From: Candidatus Gastranaerophilales bacterium
Lineage (GTDB): Bacteria > Cyanobacteriota > Vampirovibrionia > Gastranaerophilales > Gastranaerophilaceae
Length of the DNA stretch: 21,581 bases
NCBI GenBank assembly: GCA_910587375.1
Contig: CAJULR010000012.1
Location: 1 to 21,581, forward strand
Reading direction: 5' to 3'
Part shown: in pieces, positions 1 through 7,284 of the stretch
How the letters are laid out: every line of letters begins with the position of its first letter
Numbering within the stretch: the first letter of the stretch is position 1
Program-made: the position numbers and the translations under genes
Notes under the pieces: generated by a model
The model's database searches: none
The model's input: the letters and a program-made list of their open reading frames with translations, nothing else
Told to the model about the DNA's origin: nothing

Positions 1-31
1 ACTCTTTCCCTACACGACGCTCTTCCGATCT
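1..31 (+). other. Illumina adapter contamination at contig end
   Basis: The first 31 bases, ending in GACGCTCTTCCGATCT, match the standard Illumina TruSeq read-1 adapter as I know it, lacking only its first two bases. They are not genomic. Genomic sequence begins at about position 32, where the reading frame of the outer-membrane protein gene is already open. The left edge is therefore a contig end with untrimmed adapter, and any gene touching it is incomplete. Confidence 0.97.
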
Positions 32-1990
32 AATTTTTACAAAACCTCTTTGATATTAACTTTGGCAAGCGTCCTTATGATAAATGAGGGTGCAGCTTTT
101 GCTTTTGAATTTAAAAACCCGTTCAAAAAAAACAAGACAAATGTTGAAAAACAAAAAGCACCAAAGGAAAAAGCCCAAGAAGAAAATCTTGCTCCAAGCG
201 TTTATATGCAAGATACAGAAAGCACTGTTAAAGATGATATTGAAGCAGTGCATATTAAAGATGTTGAAATTTATGGCAACAACTTAATTGAAACAAGCTT
301 TATTAAAGGCCAATTAAGCCTTAAGGAAGGATATCCTTTTAACAGAAAAACCGTTGCAAACGATTTAAACAAACTTTATAAATCAGGATATTTCACCCAA
401 AATATAAGAGCTTTGCCAATTAAGCTTGATGATGGCAATGTAAAATTAAGAATTATTGTTGAAGAAAACCCGCCAATTGAAGGCTTTTTAATTGAAGGAA
501 ATAATTGCCTTTCCACTTACGAAATCATGAACGTGTTAAAAAACCTGGAAGGCAAGCCGCAGAATATTTTGGCATTGAATGCTGCAATTGAAAATATTCA
601 AGAGCTTTACGCAGGAAAAGGATATATTTTAGCAAAAGTAACGAGCCTTCAAGACGACCCAGACAATATAATTACCGTAAAAATTGACGAAGGCGTCATT
701 GGCGATATTAAAGTTGAAGGCAACAGTAAAACAAAAGACTTTATTGTTAAAAGAAATATTTTACAAACGCCCGGAGAGGTTTACAACGAAAACCTTATGA
801 GGGCTGATATTATGCGCCTTATGGGCACACAAGCCTTTAAGGATGTTCAAAGAGATATCCAATTTAACGAAGCAACAGGTACATATGATGTTGCAATAAA
901 GCTTGATGAACAAAGGACAGGAAGAGTTTCTCTCGGTGTCGGTATTGATTCAAGCTCCGGCTTCTTTGGTTCGGTTGGCTTTGGGGAAAACAACTTCCTT
1001 GGCCTTGGGCAAAAGCTAAATTTAAACGTCATGGCTGGTACCGGCATATTAATGCATGATTCAAGCGTTGTAAACCGCGCAAATTTACAAGCCGAATTAT
1101 CTTTCTTGGAGCCGCATTTTAAATCCGAAAACCAATCCTTAGGCTTTAGAGCTTTTGTAAGGAATTTCGGCAGCTATCAGGTTCCGCTTGCCATTGAAGA
1201 AAGATATGGCGGCGATATCACTTTAACAAGAGCCTTCGAAAAATCTAAAAATCTTTCTGCAAGCATGAGCCTTGGAGTTGAAGATGTTCACCTAAAAGAG
1301 GGTGATAGAAGCGAAATTATGAAGCTCTACGCAAAGCATGGAATTTCACCATCAAGACGTAATGAACAGCTTGAAGGCGGCTTCTATGCAAGGGCAATTC
1401 CTGCTTTAATTTATGACACAAGAGATAATATTATAAACACAAGACACGGCGTAATCGCAAAAATCAGCCTAGAAGAAGCTATAAGCTTCTCTGACGCAGA
1501 CAGCTACGGCAAATTGAACGGTGTTTTGAAAAAGTTTATCCCCGCAGGAAGAAAATCTTCTTTAGTTTTAACTGCAAGAGCTGGCGGCAAAATCAACGGA
1601 CATTTGCCTGAATTTGCAGCATACACACTTGGCGGCCCGTATTCTTTAAGAGGCTTCAACCTTGCTGATGTAGGCTCAGGAAACGGCTTTATGATGGGCA
1701 GCGCGGAATTCAGGTTCCCTATTCCTTTTATGGACCGCATAACATCAAACTCTTTCCTAAACAACATAAGGCTTGCAGGCTTTGTTGATGCGGGTAAAGT
1801 TTTTGGTTCTACAATTTCAGACAAATTGTATGATAGGCCAGGCTATGGCATTACAGCAGGCGCCGGAGTTAGAATATTTATTCCGGGACTTGGCTCCATC
1901 AACCTCGACTACGGTATTCCGCTTACAAACACCAAGGGCGCAGGCCACAACAACGGCTTCTTTACGTTTGGTATGGGCGATATGCTGTAG
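32..1990 (+). CDS. bamA: BamA/Omp85 outer-membrane protein assembly factor, 5'-truncated
   Basis: Omp85-family core of the machine that folds beta-barrel proteins into the outer membrane. The frame is open from the first genomic base and reads NFYKTSLILTLASVLMINEG, the hydrophobic core of a signal peptide whose Met lies off the contig. A TTG at 50 could be mistaken for the start but falls inside this signal peptide. A Lys/Glu-rich linker follows. Three POTRA-like repeats come next, at roughly 248-467, 470-695 and 698-915, each with the V-x-I-x-G-N pattern and ending in a V-x-E/D-E strand. The C-terminal barrel carries the family's RGF motif at 1649-1657 within GGPYSLRGF. Three POTRAs fit cyanobacterial-type Omp85 rather than the five of proteobacteria. 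The last residues are FTFGMGDML, so the usual terminal aromatic residue is replaced by Leu. Family assignment is firm; BamA versus a TamA-like paralogue is less certain. Confidence 0.9.
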   Translation, partial: NFYKTSLILTLASVLMINEGAAFAFEFKNPFKKNKTNVEKQKAPKEKAQEENLAPSVYMQDTESTVKDDIEAVHIKDVEIYGNNLIETSFIKGQLSLKEGYPFNRKTVANDLNKLYKSGYFTQNIRALPIKLDDGNVKLRIIVEENPPIEGFLIEGNNCLSTYEIMNVLKNLEGKPQNILALNAAIENIQELYAGKGYILAKVTSLQDDPDNIITVKIDEGVIGDIKVEGNSKTKDFIVKRNILQTPGEVYNENLMRADIMRLMGTQAFKDVQRDIQFNEATGTYDVAIKLDEQRTGRVSLGVGIDSSSGFFGSVGFGENNFLGLGQKLNLNVMAGTGILMHDSSVVNRANLQAELSFLEPHFKSENQSLGFRAFVRNFGSYQVPLAIEERYGGDITLTRAFEKSKNLSASMSLGVEDVHLKEGDRSEIMKLYAKHGISPSRRNEQLEGGFYARAIPALIYDTRDNIINTRHGVIAKISLEEAISFSDADSYGKLNGVLKKFIPAGRKSSLVLTARAGGKINGHLPEFAAYTLGGPYSLRGFNLADVGSGNGFMMGSAEFRFPIPFMDRITSNSFLNNIRLAGFVDAGKVFGSTISDKLYDRPGYGITAGAGVRIFIPGLGSINLDYGIPLTNTKGAGHNNGFFTFGMGDML

Positions 1991-1993
1991 GCA

Positions 1994-2227
1994 ATGTGGC
2001 TTTTGGAATTATTCGGCAACACGATATTATTTATCTTTGACAGCTTGGGCTGCCTCCTGAAGTCTGTTTGTTACTTTGTAATCTTTGCAATAGTGCTTAT
2101 AATATTGCTTCGCCTGATAACACACCCTGTAGCAATTGCTTTAATCGTGTTGTTTGTAACTTTATTTACTGCACTTGTAATCAAAGAACTTTGGCCCTTA
2201 ATAAAAAAGAATAACAAAAAACCGTAA
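1994..2227 (+). CDS. Small membrane protein, function unknown
   Basis: This 77-residue protein is almost entirely hydrophobic. One predicted transmembrane helix spans about residues 25-43 and a second about 45-66. An N-terminal amphipathic or hydrophobic segment precedes them, and a Lys/Asn-rich tail (KKNNKKP) probably faces the cytoplasm. The ATG lies three bases after the bamA stop codon with no good Shine-Dalgarno, so translation is probably coupled to bamA and the two form one transcript. The terminator begins inside its last codons. I recognise no family. Linkage to bamA suggests an envelope role, but that is only context. Confidence 0.65.
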   Translation: MWLLELFGNTILFIFDSLGCLLKSVCYFVIFAIVLIILLRLITHPVAIALIVLFVTLFTALVIKELWPLIKKNNKKP

Positions 2228-2249
2228 GCTCTATAAACTTACGGTTTTT
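2216..2249. terminator. Bidirectional intrinsic terminator between bamA unit and gyrA
   Basis: The arms ACCGTAAG (2221-2228) and CTTACGGT (2238-2245) form an 8-bp stem with a 9-base loop. It is flanked by an A-run at 2216-2220 and a T-run at 2245-2249. It can end transcription from the plus-strand bamA unit and from minus-strand gyrA, which converge here. The 5' arm overlaps the end of the small membrane protein gene. Confidence 0.85.
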
Positions 2250-2298
2250 AACATTTTATCTAAAAAGATTAATAAGCTCTTTGTTTTGACTTATTCTC

Positions 2299-4878
2299 CT
2301 ACTCCTCTGTTGGCACATCTTCCAGGTTTAAATTCCCCTGCGATACACCTTCTGAAGCTTCTTCTATTTTATTTTCAAGAGAAGCCTTCTTCACGGCGTC
2401 ATTTTCCTCAGGCTCAACAATTTTATTTACAGAAACCACATAATCGTTTTCACCAAGGTTTTGAACCTTAACGCCCGTTGCAGGGCGGCCCTGTCTTGAA
2501 ATTGATGAAGCGCTTACTCTTGTTACAACGCCATTTGCGCTTACAACCATAATCTCGTCTTTTTCTTCAACAATCGTAAGTGCCACAAGCCTTGAAGCGG
2601 AAGTCTTGAATTTCGTTGCAATCAAGCCTAAACCGCCTCTGTTTTGTGCTCTAAATTCAGATAACTTAGAACGTTTTCCAAAACCGTCTGATGTTAAAAC
2701 AAGTAAATCTGCGTCATAATCTCTCGGAACAACATCACAACCGATTATTGTATCGCCCGTTCTTAATTTCATTGAATTTACACCACGTGCAGAACGGCCC
2801 AAAGGTCTTAAATCAGAAATTGCAAACCTGATTGCCATACCACAGCTTGTACCAATAATAATCTCATCATTATCCTGGGCAAGTTTCACCCAATTCAACG
2901 TGTCATTTTCCTCTAAACCGATTGCAATAATGCCGTTTCTTCTTATCGTGCTGAAATTATCCAGGCTGATACGTTTGATATAGCCTGCTTTTGTAAGCAT
3001 AATAAGGTTTGTATTCGGGTCAAAACTGCTAACAGGAACAACCGCCGTAATTGTTTCATTTTGCTCAATCGGAAGAACGTTAATAATCGGCAAGCCCTTA
3101 GATTGTCTTGAACCTTCAGGAAAATCATAAACATTCAGGCTGTAAACAACGCCCTTGGATGAGAAGAATAGCACCTTATCATGCATCATCGCAGTGAAGA
3201 AATGATCAACATCATCATCCTCTTTTGTCTTCATGCCGCCCTTGCCCCTTGTGGCGCGGTTTTGACGCTCAAAAGTATCAAGCGAAATTCTCTTAATATA
3301 CCCTTGTCTTGTGATAAACACGGCCATTTGAGTATTAGGCGTTAAATCTTCAATGTTTAATTCGCCTTGCTCCGGAAGAATTTGGGTTTTTCTGTCATCC
3401 CCAAATTTTTCCTTATCTTCTAAAAGTTCTTGTTTAATAATATCCAAAATCTTTTGTCTGTCAGCGAGGATTGCTTCATATTCAGCAATTTTCTTCATTA
3501 ACTCATCATATTCAGCCCTGATTTTATCCTGTTCTAAGCCTGTTAACCTTCTTAACTGCATTTCAAGAATTGCATTTGCCTGGTCAACATCAAGCCCAAA
3601 GCGGCTAATCAAGCCCTCTCTTGCTTCTTCTGTGTTTTTAGATTTTTTAATTAATTCAATAACTTCATCCAAAGCATTCAAGGCAATCATCAAGCCTTCT
3701 AAGATGTGTGCCCTTGCTTTTGCCTTCTTCAAGAAATACAAGGTTCTTCTTGTAATAACTTCAACCCTGTGTTCCACAAATTCATTCAGAACCTCATAAA
3801 GGTTTAAAAGCCTTGGCTGTTGGCCCACAAGGGCAACCATATTCACCCCGAAAGAGCTCAAAAGCGCTGTTTGCTTATAAAGATTATTCCTTACAACATC
3901 TGGTTTTGCGTCGCGTTTTAATTCAATCACAACGCGCATACCGTCACGGTCAGACTCATCTCTTAAGTCTGAAATGCCGGTAATCTTACCATCTTTTACA
4001 AGTTCAGCAATTTTTTCAATTAAAGCTGCCTTATTCACCTGATATGGAAGTTCTGTCACAATAATTGCGGTTCTTGATTGCCTTCCGCCGCCGCCTTGAA
4101 TTTCTTCAATTGTTGATACGGCAGACATTTTAATTGAGCCACGGCCCGTTTCATAAGCTTTTTTAATTTCGGATGTTCCTATAATTGTTGCCGCTGTTGG
4201 GAAATCAGGCCCCTTAACATATTCCATCAACCCTTCAATTGTAATATCCGGGTTGTCAATTAAAGCAATTGTGCCGTCTACGATTTCACACAAATTGTGT
4301 GGAGGAATATTTGTTGCCATACCAACCGCAATCCCTGAAACGCCGTTTAATAAAAGCATTGGAAGACGAACCGGGAGCACAGCAGGCTCTACCAAAGAAC
4401 CGTCAAAGTTTGGAACAAACTCAACCGTTTCACAGTCAATATCTGCAAGCATTGAGGTGGTAATTTTATGCATTCTGGCTTCCGTATACCTCATCGCCGC
4501 AGCGCCATCGCCGTCAACAGAACCAAAGTTTCCATGCCCGTCAACTGTTAAGTATCTGGTTGAAAAGTCTTGCGCCATACGCACAAGCGCTTCATATACA
4601 GCCGTATCACCGTGCGGGTGATATTTACCAAGAACTTCGCCGACAATTCTTGCGCATTTTTTAAACGGTTTATCAGGCGCCATGCCAAGCTCGTTCATAG
4701 CAAATAAAATACGTCTGTGAACAGGCTTTAGGCCATCTCTTACATCGGGAAGCGCACGGCCCACAATAACGCTCATTGCATAGTCGATATACGACCTTTT
4801 CATCTCATCTCTTATATTAATCGGGACAATTTTCCCATGATCAAATAAATTTGTCTGACTCAAAATCCAAAACTCCAT
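2299..4878 (-). CDS. gyrA: DNA gyrase subunit A
   Basis: Breakage-reunion subunit of the type IIA topoisomerase that introduces negative supercoils, acting as GyrA2GyrB2. It has 859 residues, close to the family norm. The N-terminal core has RDEMKRSYIDYAMSVIVGRA, and the catalytic Tyr131 follows Arg130 in AAMRYTEARM. The quinolone-determining loop reads KYHPHGDTAVYEALVRM: Thr92 and Glu96 occupy the positions of E. coli Ser83 and Asp87. The C-terminal DNA-wrapping beta-pinwheel begins around FERQNRATRGKGG. There the canonical QRRGGKG box is replaced by a RATRGKGG form that I associate with cyanobacterial GyrA. An acidic tail ends the protein. The gene is monocistronic, with its terminator shared with bamA. 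The start is the only suitable ATG; its upstream region has a weak ribosome site. Confidence 0.98.
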   Translation of the reverse strand: MEFWILSQTNLFDHGKIVPINIRDEMKRSYIDYAMSVIVGRALPDVRDGLKPVHRRILFAMNELGMAPDKPFKKCARIVGEVLGKYHPHGDTAVYEALVRMAQDFSTRYLTVDGHGNFGSVDGDGAAAMRYTEARMHKITTSMLADIDCETVEFVPNFDGSLVEPAVLPVRLPMLLLNGVSGIAVGMATNIPPHNLCEIVDGTIALIDNPDITIEGLMEYVKGPDFPTAATIIGTSEIKKAYETGRGSIKMSAVSTIEEIQGGGGRQSRTAIIVTELPYQVNKAALIEKIAELVKDGKITGISDLRDESDRDGMRVVIELKRDAKPDVVRNNLYKQTALLSSFGVNMVALVGQQPRLLNLYEVLNEFVEHRVEVITRRTLYFLKKAKARAHILEGLMIALNALDEVIELIKKSKNTEEAREGLISRFGLDVDQANAILEMQLRRLTGLEQDKIRAEYDELMKKIAEYEAILADRQKILDIIKQELLEDKEKFGDDRKTQILPEQGELNIEDLTPNTQMAVFITRQGYIKRISLDTFERQNRATRGKGGMKTKEDDDVDHFFTAMMHDKVLFFSSKGVVYSLNVYDFPEGSRQSKGLPIINVLPIEQNETITAVVPVSSFDPNTNLIMLTKAGYIKRISLDNFSTIRRNGIIAIGLEENDTLNWVKLAQDNDEIIIGTSCGMAIRFAISDLRPLGRSARGVNSMKLRTGDTIIGCDVVPRDYDADLLVLTSDGFGKRSKLSEFRAQNRGGLGLIATKFKTSASRLVALTIVEEKDEIMVVSANGVVTRVSASSISRQGRPATGVKVQNLGENDYVVSVNKIVEPEENDAVKKASLENKIEEASEGVSQGNLNLEDVPTEE

Positions 4879-4896
4879 AAACTGTCTTATATCAAT

Positions 4897-4926
4897 ATTT
4901 TACAACAAACACACAAGGCATGACAA
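4897..4926 (-). promoter_or_regulatory. Possible gyrA promoter
   Basis: On the minus strand, TTGTCA (4921-4926) and TAAAAT (4897-4902) are separated by 18 bases, a plausible sigma-70-like promoter. It would start transcription about 12 bases before the gyrA ATG, leaving a very short leader. The region is AT-rich, so other -10 boxes such as GATATA closer to the start are possible. Confidence 0.3.
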
Positions 4927-5033
4927 ATTAATAAAATGTCTGCATAAAACTTAATAAAAACACATTAAACAGACAAAAAAATTCACAATTTGGTTTTAAT
5001 ATAAATAAAGGCAGGAATTTTTAAGGAAGTTTT

Positions 5034-5939
5034 ATGAGCAATCCAAGTGTAAATTTGAGAACTTTTAGCGAGCAACAAAAATTATACCCAACCTATGAAA
5101 ACACAATAGCTCCACAGGCGGCAAGCCCGGCTGCAGTAGATAACAAAGAAACTAAAAACAGTGACACCATTACGTTTGCCGGAAAACAAATTAACAAAAA
5201 GAAGGCAATAGCAGGCGGGGCGGCCCTTATAACAACAGCTGCATTGCTTGCACTTGCGGTTGCAAAAAGAAAAGACATCTCTTCATCCCTGCAGACAATG
5301 AAATTTAAACTCGCAAAGCCCGAAGCGGTTGTTATTCCCGAAAAAGGGTATGATTTAGGCAAAGAAGCGGAAAATGTATTATATAAAACATATAAATCAG
5401 CAAGTGGTTATTCTGACTATATAACAGATAGCCTAGGAAAAGTAAATGCAAACCCCGCAATTGCAGAAATTCCACAAGATGTAGCCAGACTGCAAAACCT
5501 TGGAAGCAACGGAAACAAGCTTGATATCGGCATAACAGACGACGGACACGCCTTTGTTCACATCGGCAGCGTAGGACAAGTAACAAATCATCCCGATTAT
5601 CACAAAACACCGACGCTGGATAGAATTGCTGCCTTCCTTCTTGTTTCAGACAGCGCAGAATTCACCCCCGCACAAAAGAATTTAATTGCCCTTATACAGC
5701 AAGGCAAGCTTGGCTCTGAACATTCACCGTTTGGAGAGCTTGCAGATGACATTATCGGAGCAGACCCAACAAAAGGCTCCATTCTGGAGGCCGTTGCAAA
5801 ATGGGCCAAAGACATCGACACCACAGATGTTGAAACACAGAAAATTTTAGGACGACTTTCAAAATTAAAAGGCGGACAGACAATAGGCGTTGATATGCTT
5901 GCAAAATGCGAGCCTCCAATTTCTTACAGACAGCTTTAA
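5034..5939 (+). CDS. Single-TM protein with ITFAG tag, function unknown
   Basis: A 301-residue protein I do not recognise. Residues 1-45 are polar and probably disordered, rich in Ala, Pro, Asn and Gln. The short motif ITFAG lies at 46-50, followed by a Lys cluster and one transmembrane helix at about 58-77 (AIAGGAALITTAALLALAVA), then KRKD. The remaining ~220 residues are soluble and contain LDIGITDDGHAFVHIG and a helical C-terminal region. There is no cleavable signal peptide. The positive residues flank both sides of the helix, so orientation is unclear. A good Shine-Dalgarno, AAGGAAG, precedes the ATG. It is monocistronic and converges on the calpain-like gene. The ITFAG tag resembles the ISFG tag of the protein at 8501. 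Confidence 0.8.
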   Translation: MSNPSVNLRTFSEQQKLYPTYENTIAPQAASPAAVDNKETKNSDTITFAGKQINKKKAIAGGAALITTAALLALAVAKRKDISSSLQTMKFKLAKPEAVVIPEKGYDLGKEAENVLYKTYKSASGYSDYITDSLGKVNANPAIAEIPQDVARLQNLGSNGNKLDIGITDDGHAFVHIGSVGQVTNHPDYHKTPTLDRIAAFLLVSDSAEFTPAQKNLIALIQQGKLGSEHSPFGELADDIIGADPTKGSILEAVAKWAKDIDTTDVETQKILGRLSKLKGGQTIGVDMLAKCEPPISYRQL

Positions 5940-5960
5940 AGACAATCCTTTTAAAATATC

Positions 5961-5997
5961 AAACAAAAACACCCTCAAGCTTTAACCTGAGGGTGTT
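5961..5997 (-). terminator. Intrinsic terminator of the calpain-like gene
   Basis: The arms AACACCCTCA (5968-5977) and TGAGGGTGTT (5988-5997) form a perfect 10-bp stem with a 10-base loop. On the minus strand it is followed by a T-rich tail (TTTGTTT type), so it mainly ends the minus-strand gene. It may also slow plus-strand transcription, where the tail is less T-rich. Confidence 0.75.
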
Positions 5998-6027
5998 AAT
6001 CATTTATTCTAAGTTTTAATGCAATCT

Positions 6028-7104
6028 TTAAGCTGCCGCAAGCTCTCCACTATGCTGTCCTACTACTGCTTCTTTAATTTCGGGAAGTTCTGTTGCATAG
6101 AATGAATTTTTACCCGCACAGTTTAAAAGTTCATCCATCGTTACAACAATCGTTGCAGCAGGGTTGTTTGATTCGCGAAGCGTAACATTGTTACCGTCCA
6201 CATCGCAAACCGTATATGCGTGGTTTTGAAGAATTTGATCATCGCCTATCATCGTAAAACCGGTATCTCCACCGCTGTTTTCAACGCCGGCTGCGTTAAT
6301 TTGAGAGAACACAAGCAAATCTGTCTTAGAATCAAAGTTTGCAAGAAATTCTTGTGCTTTCTGTTTTGAATCGGCTTCATATAATTTCATGTTCTTTGGG
6401 AGCTGCCCCGTGAAAAGATATGCCATATAAGGTGTTATGCCATCAAGCGTTTCCGTGCTGTCCATTCCGGCAGCGGCTCTTTTATCTCTTGCTCTGTTTT
6501 GCATATCTACAAGGCTTTTTACAGTCTTATCTTTTGTATTATTTTCAGTATCTCTGCCAATCATTTCTAAGTATTTTTTAACAGCAAGTTCGGTTGCAGA
6601 AACATCATCATCGCCTTTGCTTACACCTTTTGCCTCTATGGCTGCGTCAACCTCTGCTTTAGTTACAACAATCGGAGAAAGTTGCTGTCTGTTCTCGCCC
6701 TCAGCGGGTTTTGCAAAATCTTTGGTTTTAAATGTAAAGCTCCAGCTGCCATTTGCAGCGTCATAAGACATAACTTCGCTTAACGCCTTTTGTCCTGATT
6801 CAGAGTTTCTTAAGGCACGAAGGGTTGACAACAATCCGCAATCGCCAATCTGGCCTTGTTTTGCGTCATTATCATACAAACCGTTTCCTGCTGCACGTTC
6901 TGTTTCGCTCCATTTTGACTGAACATATTTTGCGGCGCTCGGAACAAAAGTGTCAAAACCAGCATCCAATTCGGTCAAAGCGTCTTCGCCCTTGCCGGAA
7001 AAATCAAACAATGATTCATTTTTATCATTATCGTTATTATTTTTAGAGATAACATTTTCTAATTTGCTTGCAATGTTTGCACTAATTGAAGATAAACTTA
7101 ACAT
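6028..7104 (-). CDS. Calpain-like (family C2) cysteine protease
   Basis: A 358-residue protein with the three catalytic signatures of the calpain fold in the right order. Residues 84-93 read GQIGDCGLLS, matching the calpain Q-G-x-x-G-D-C motif with Cys89 as nucleophile. HAYTVCDVDGNNVTLRESNN at 295-314 provides the catalytic His295 and an Asn at 313 or 314, in the position of the family's HAYSV...RNPWG segment. The His and Asn are followed by NPAA rather than NPWG. Residues 1-82 are Ser/Asn/Lys-rich and unstructured-looking. There is no signal peptide or membrane segment, so it is either cytoplasmic or exported by a non-Sec route. The start ATG has GGAG about 13 bases upstream. An AT palindrome at 7141-7160 lies 36 bases upstream. 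Substrates are unknown. Confidence 0.72.
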   Translation of the reverse strand: MLSLSSISANIASKLENVISKNNNDNDKNESLFDFSGKGEDALTELDAGFDTFVPSAAKYVQSKWSETERAAGNGLYDNDAKQGQIGDCGLLSTLRALRNSESGQKALSEVMSYDAANGSWSFTFKTKDFAKPAEGENRQQLSPIVVTKAEVDAAIEAKGVSKGDDDVSATELAVKKYLEMIGRDTENNTKDKTVKSLVDMQNRARDKRAAAGMDSTETLDGITPYMAYLFTGQLPKNMKLYEADSKQKAQEFLANFDSKTDLLVFSQINAAGVENSGGDTGFTMIGDDQILQNHAYTVCDVDGNNVTLRESNNPAATIVVTMDELLNCAGKNSFYATELPEIKEAVVGQHSGELAAA

Positions 7105-7140
7105 AATAAAATTAACTCCAGCTTCTAACGTATCACTTAC

Positions 7141-7160
7141 ATATATATAAAGTATATATA
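7141..7160 (-). promoter_or_regulatory. AT palindrome upstream of calpain-like gene
   Basis: On the minus strand this reads TATATATACTTTATATATAT, a near-perfect inverted repeat 36 bases before the protease ATG. It matches the element at 16044-16063 in 19 of 20 positions, and a partly shared AG-x-GATA sequence follows both. It could be a -10 region, an operator or simply an AT-rich cruciform. Confidence 0.45.
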
Positions 7161-7249
7161 GAATATAGAAATTCAGAAGTTTATAAAAATGTTACATTTA
7201 TTTACAATTCATCAAAAGACTGGTGAAATCTAAAACCACACAAAAAGTC

Positions 7250-7278
7250 TTGTATTTTAAAAGCACTTTATATACAAT
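7250..7278 (+). promoter_or_regulatory. wecB promoter, predicted leaderless start
   Basis: The -35 TTGTAT (7250-7255) and -10 TACAAT (7273-7278) are separated by 17 bases. Transcription would begin about seven bases downstream, at 7285, which is the A of the wecB ATG. There is no Shine-Dalgarno. The sequence TACAATCATTTTATG nearly equals TATAATCATCTTATG at lepA. Confidence 0.6.
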
Positions 7279-7284
7279 CATTTT

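Noticed and set aside
3353..3799. Long plus-strand frame antisense to gyrA (148 codons)
   Set aside because: It is a shadow of the conserved gyrA sequence, with Ser/Leu/Phe-rich composition and no ribosome site.
4879..5033. Searched the short intergenic gaps for tRNA genes or riboswitches
   Set aside because: No cloverleaf, TTCGA-type T-loop or recognisable aptamer was found here or in 7105-7284, 15942-16108 or 18679-18958.
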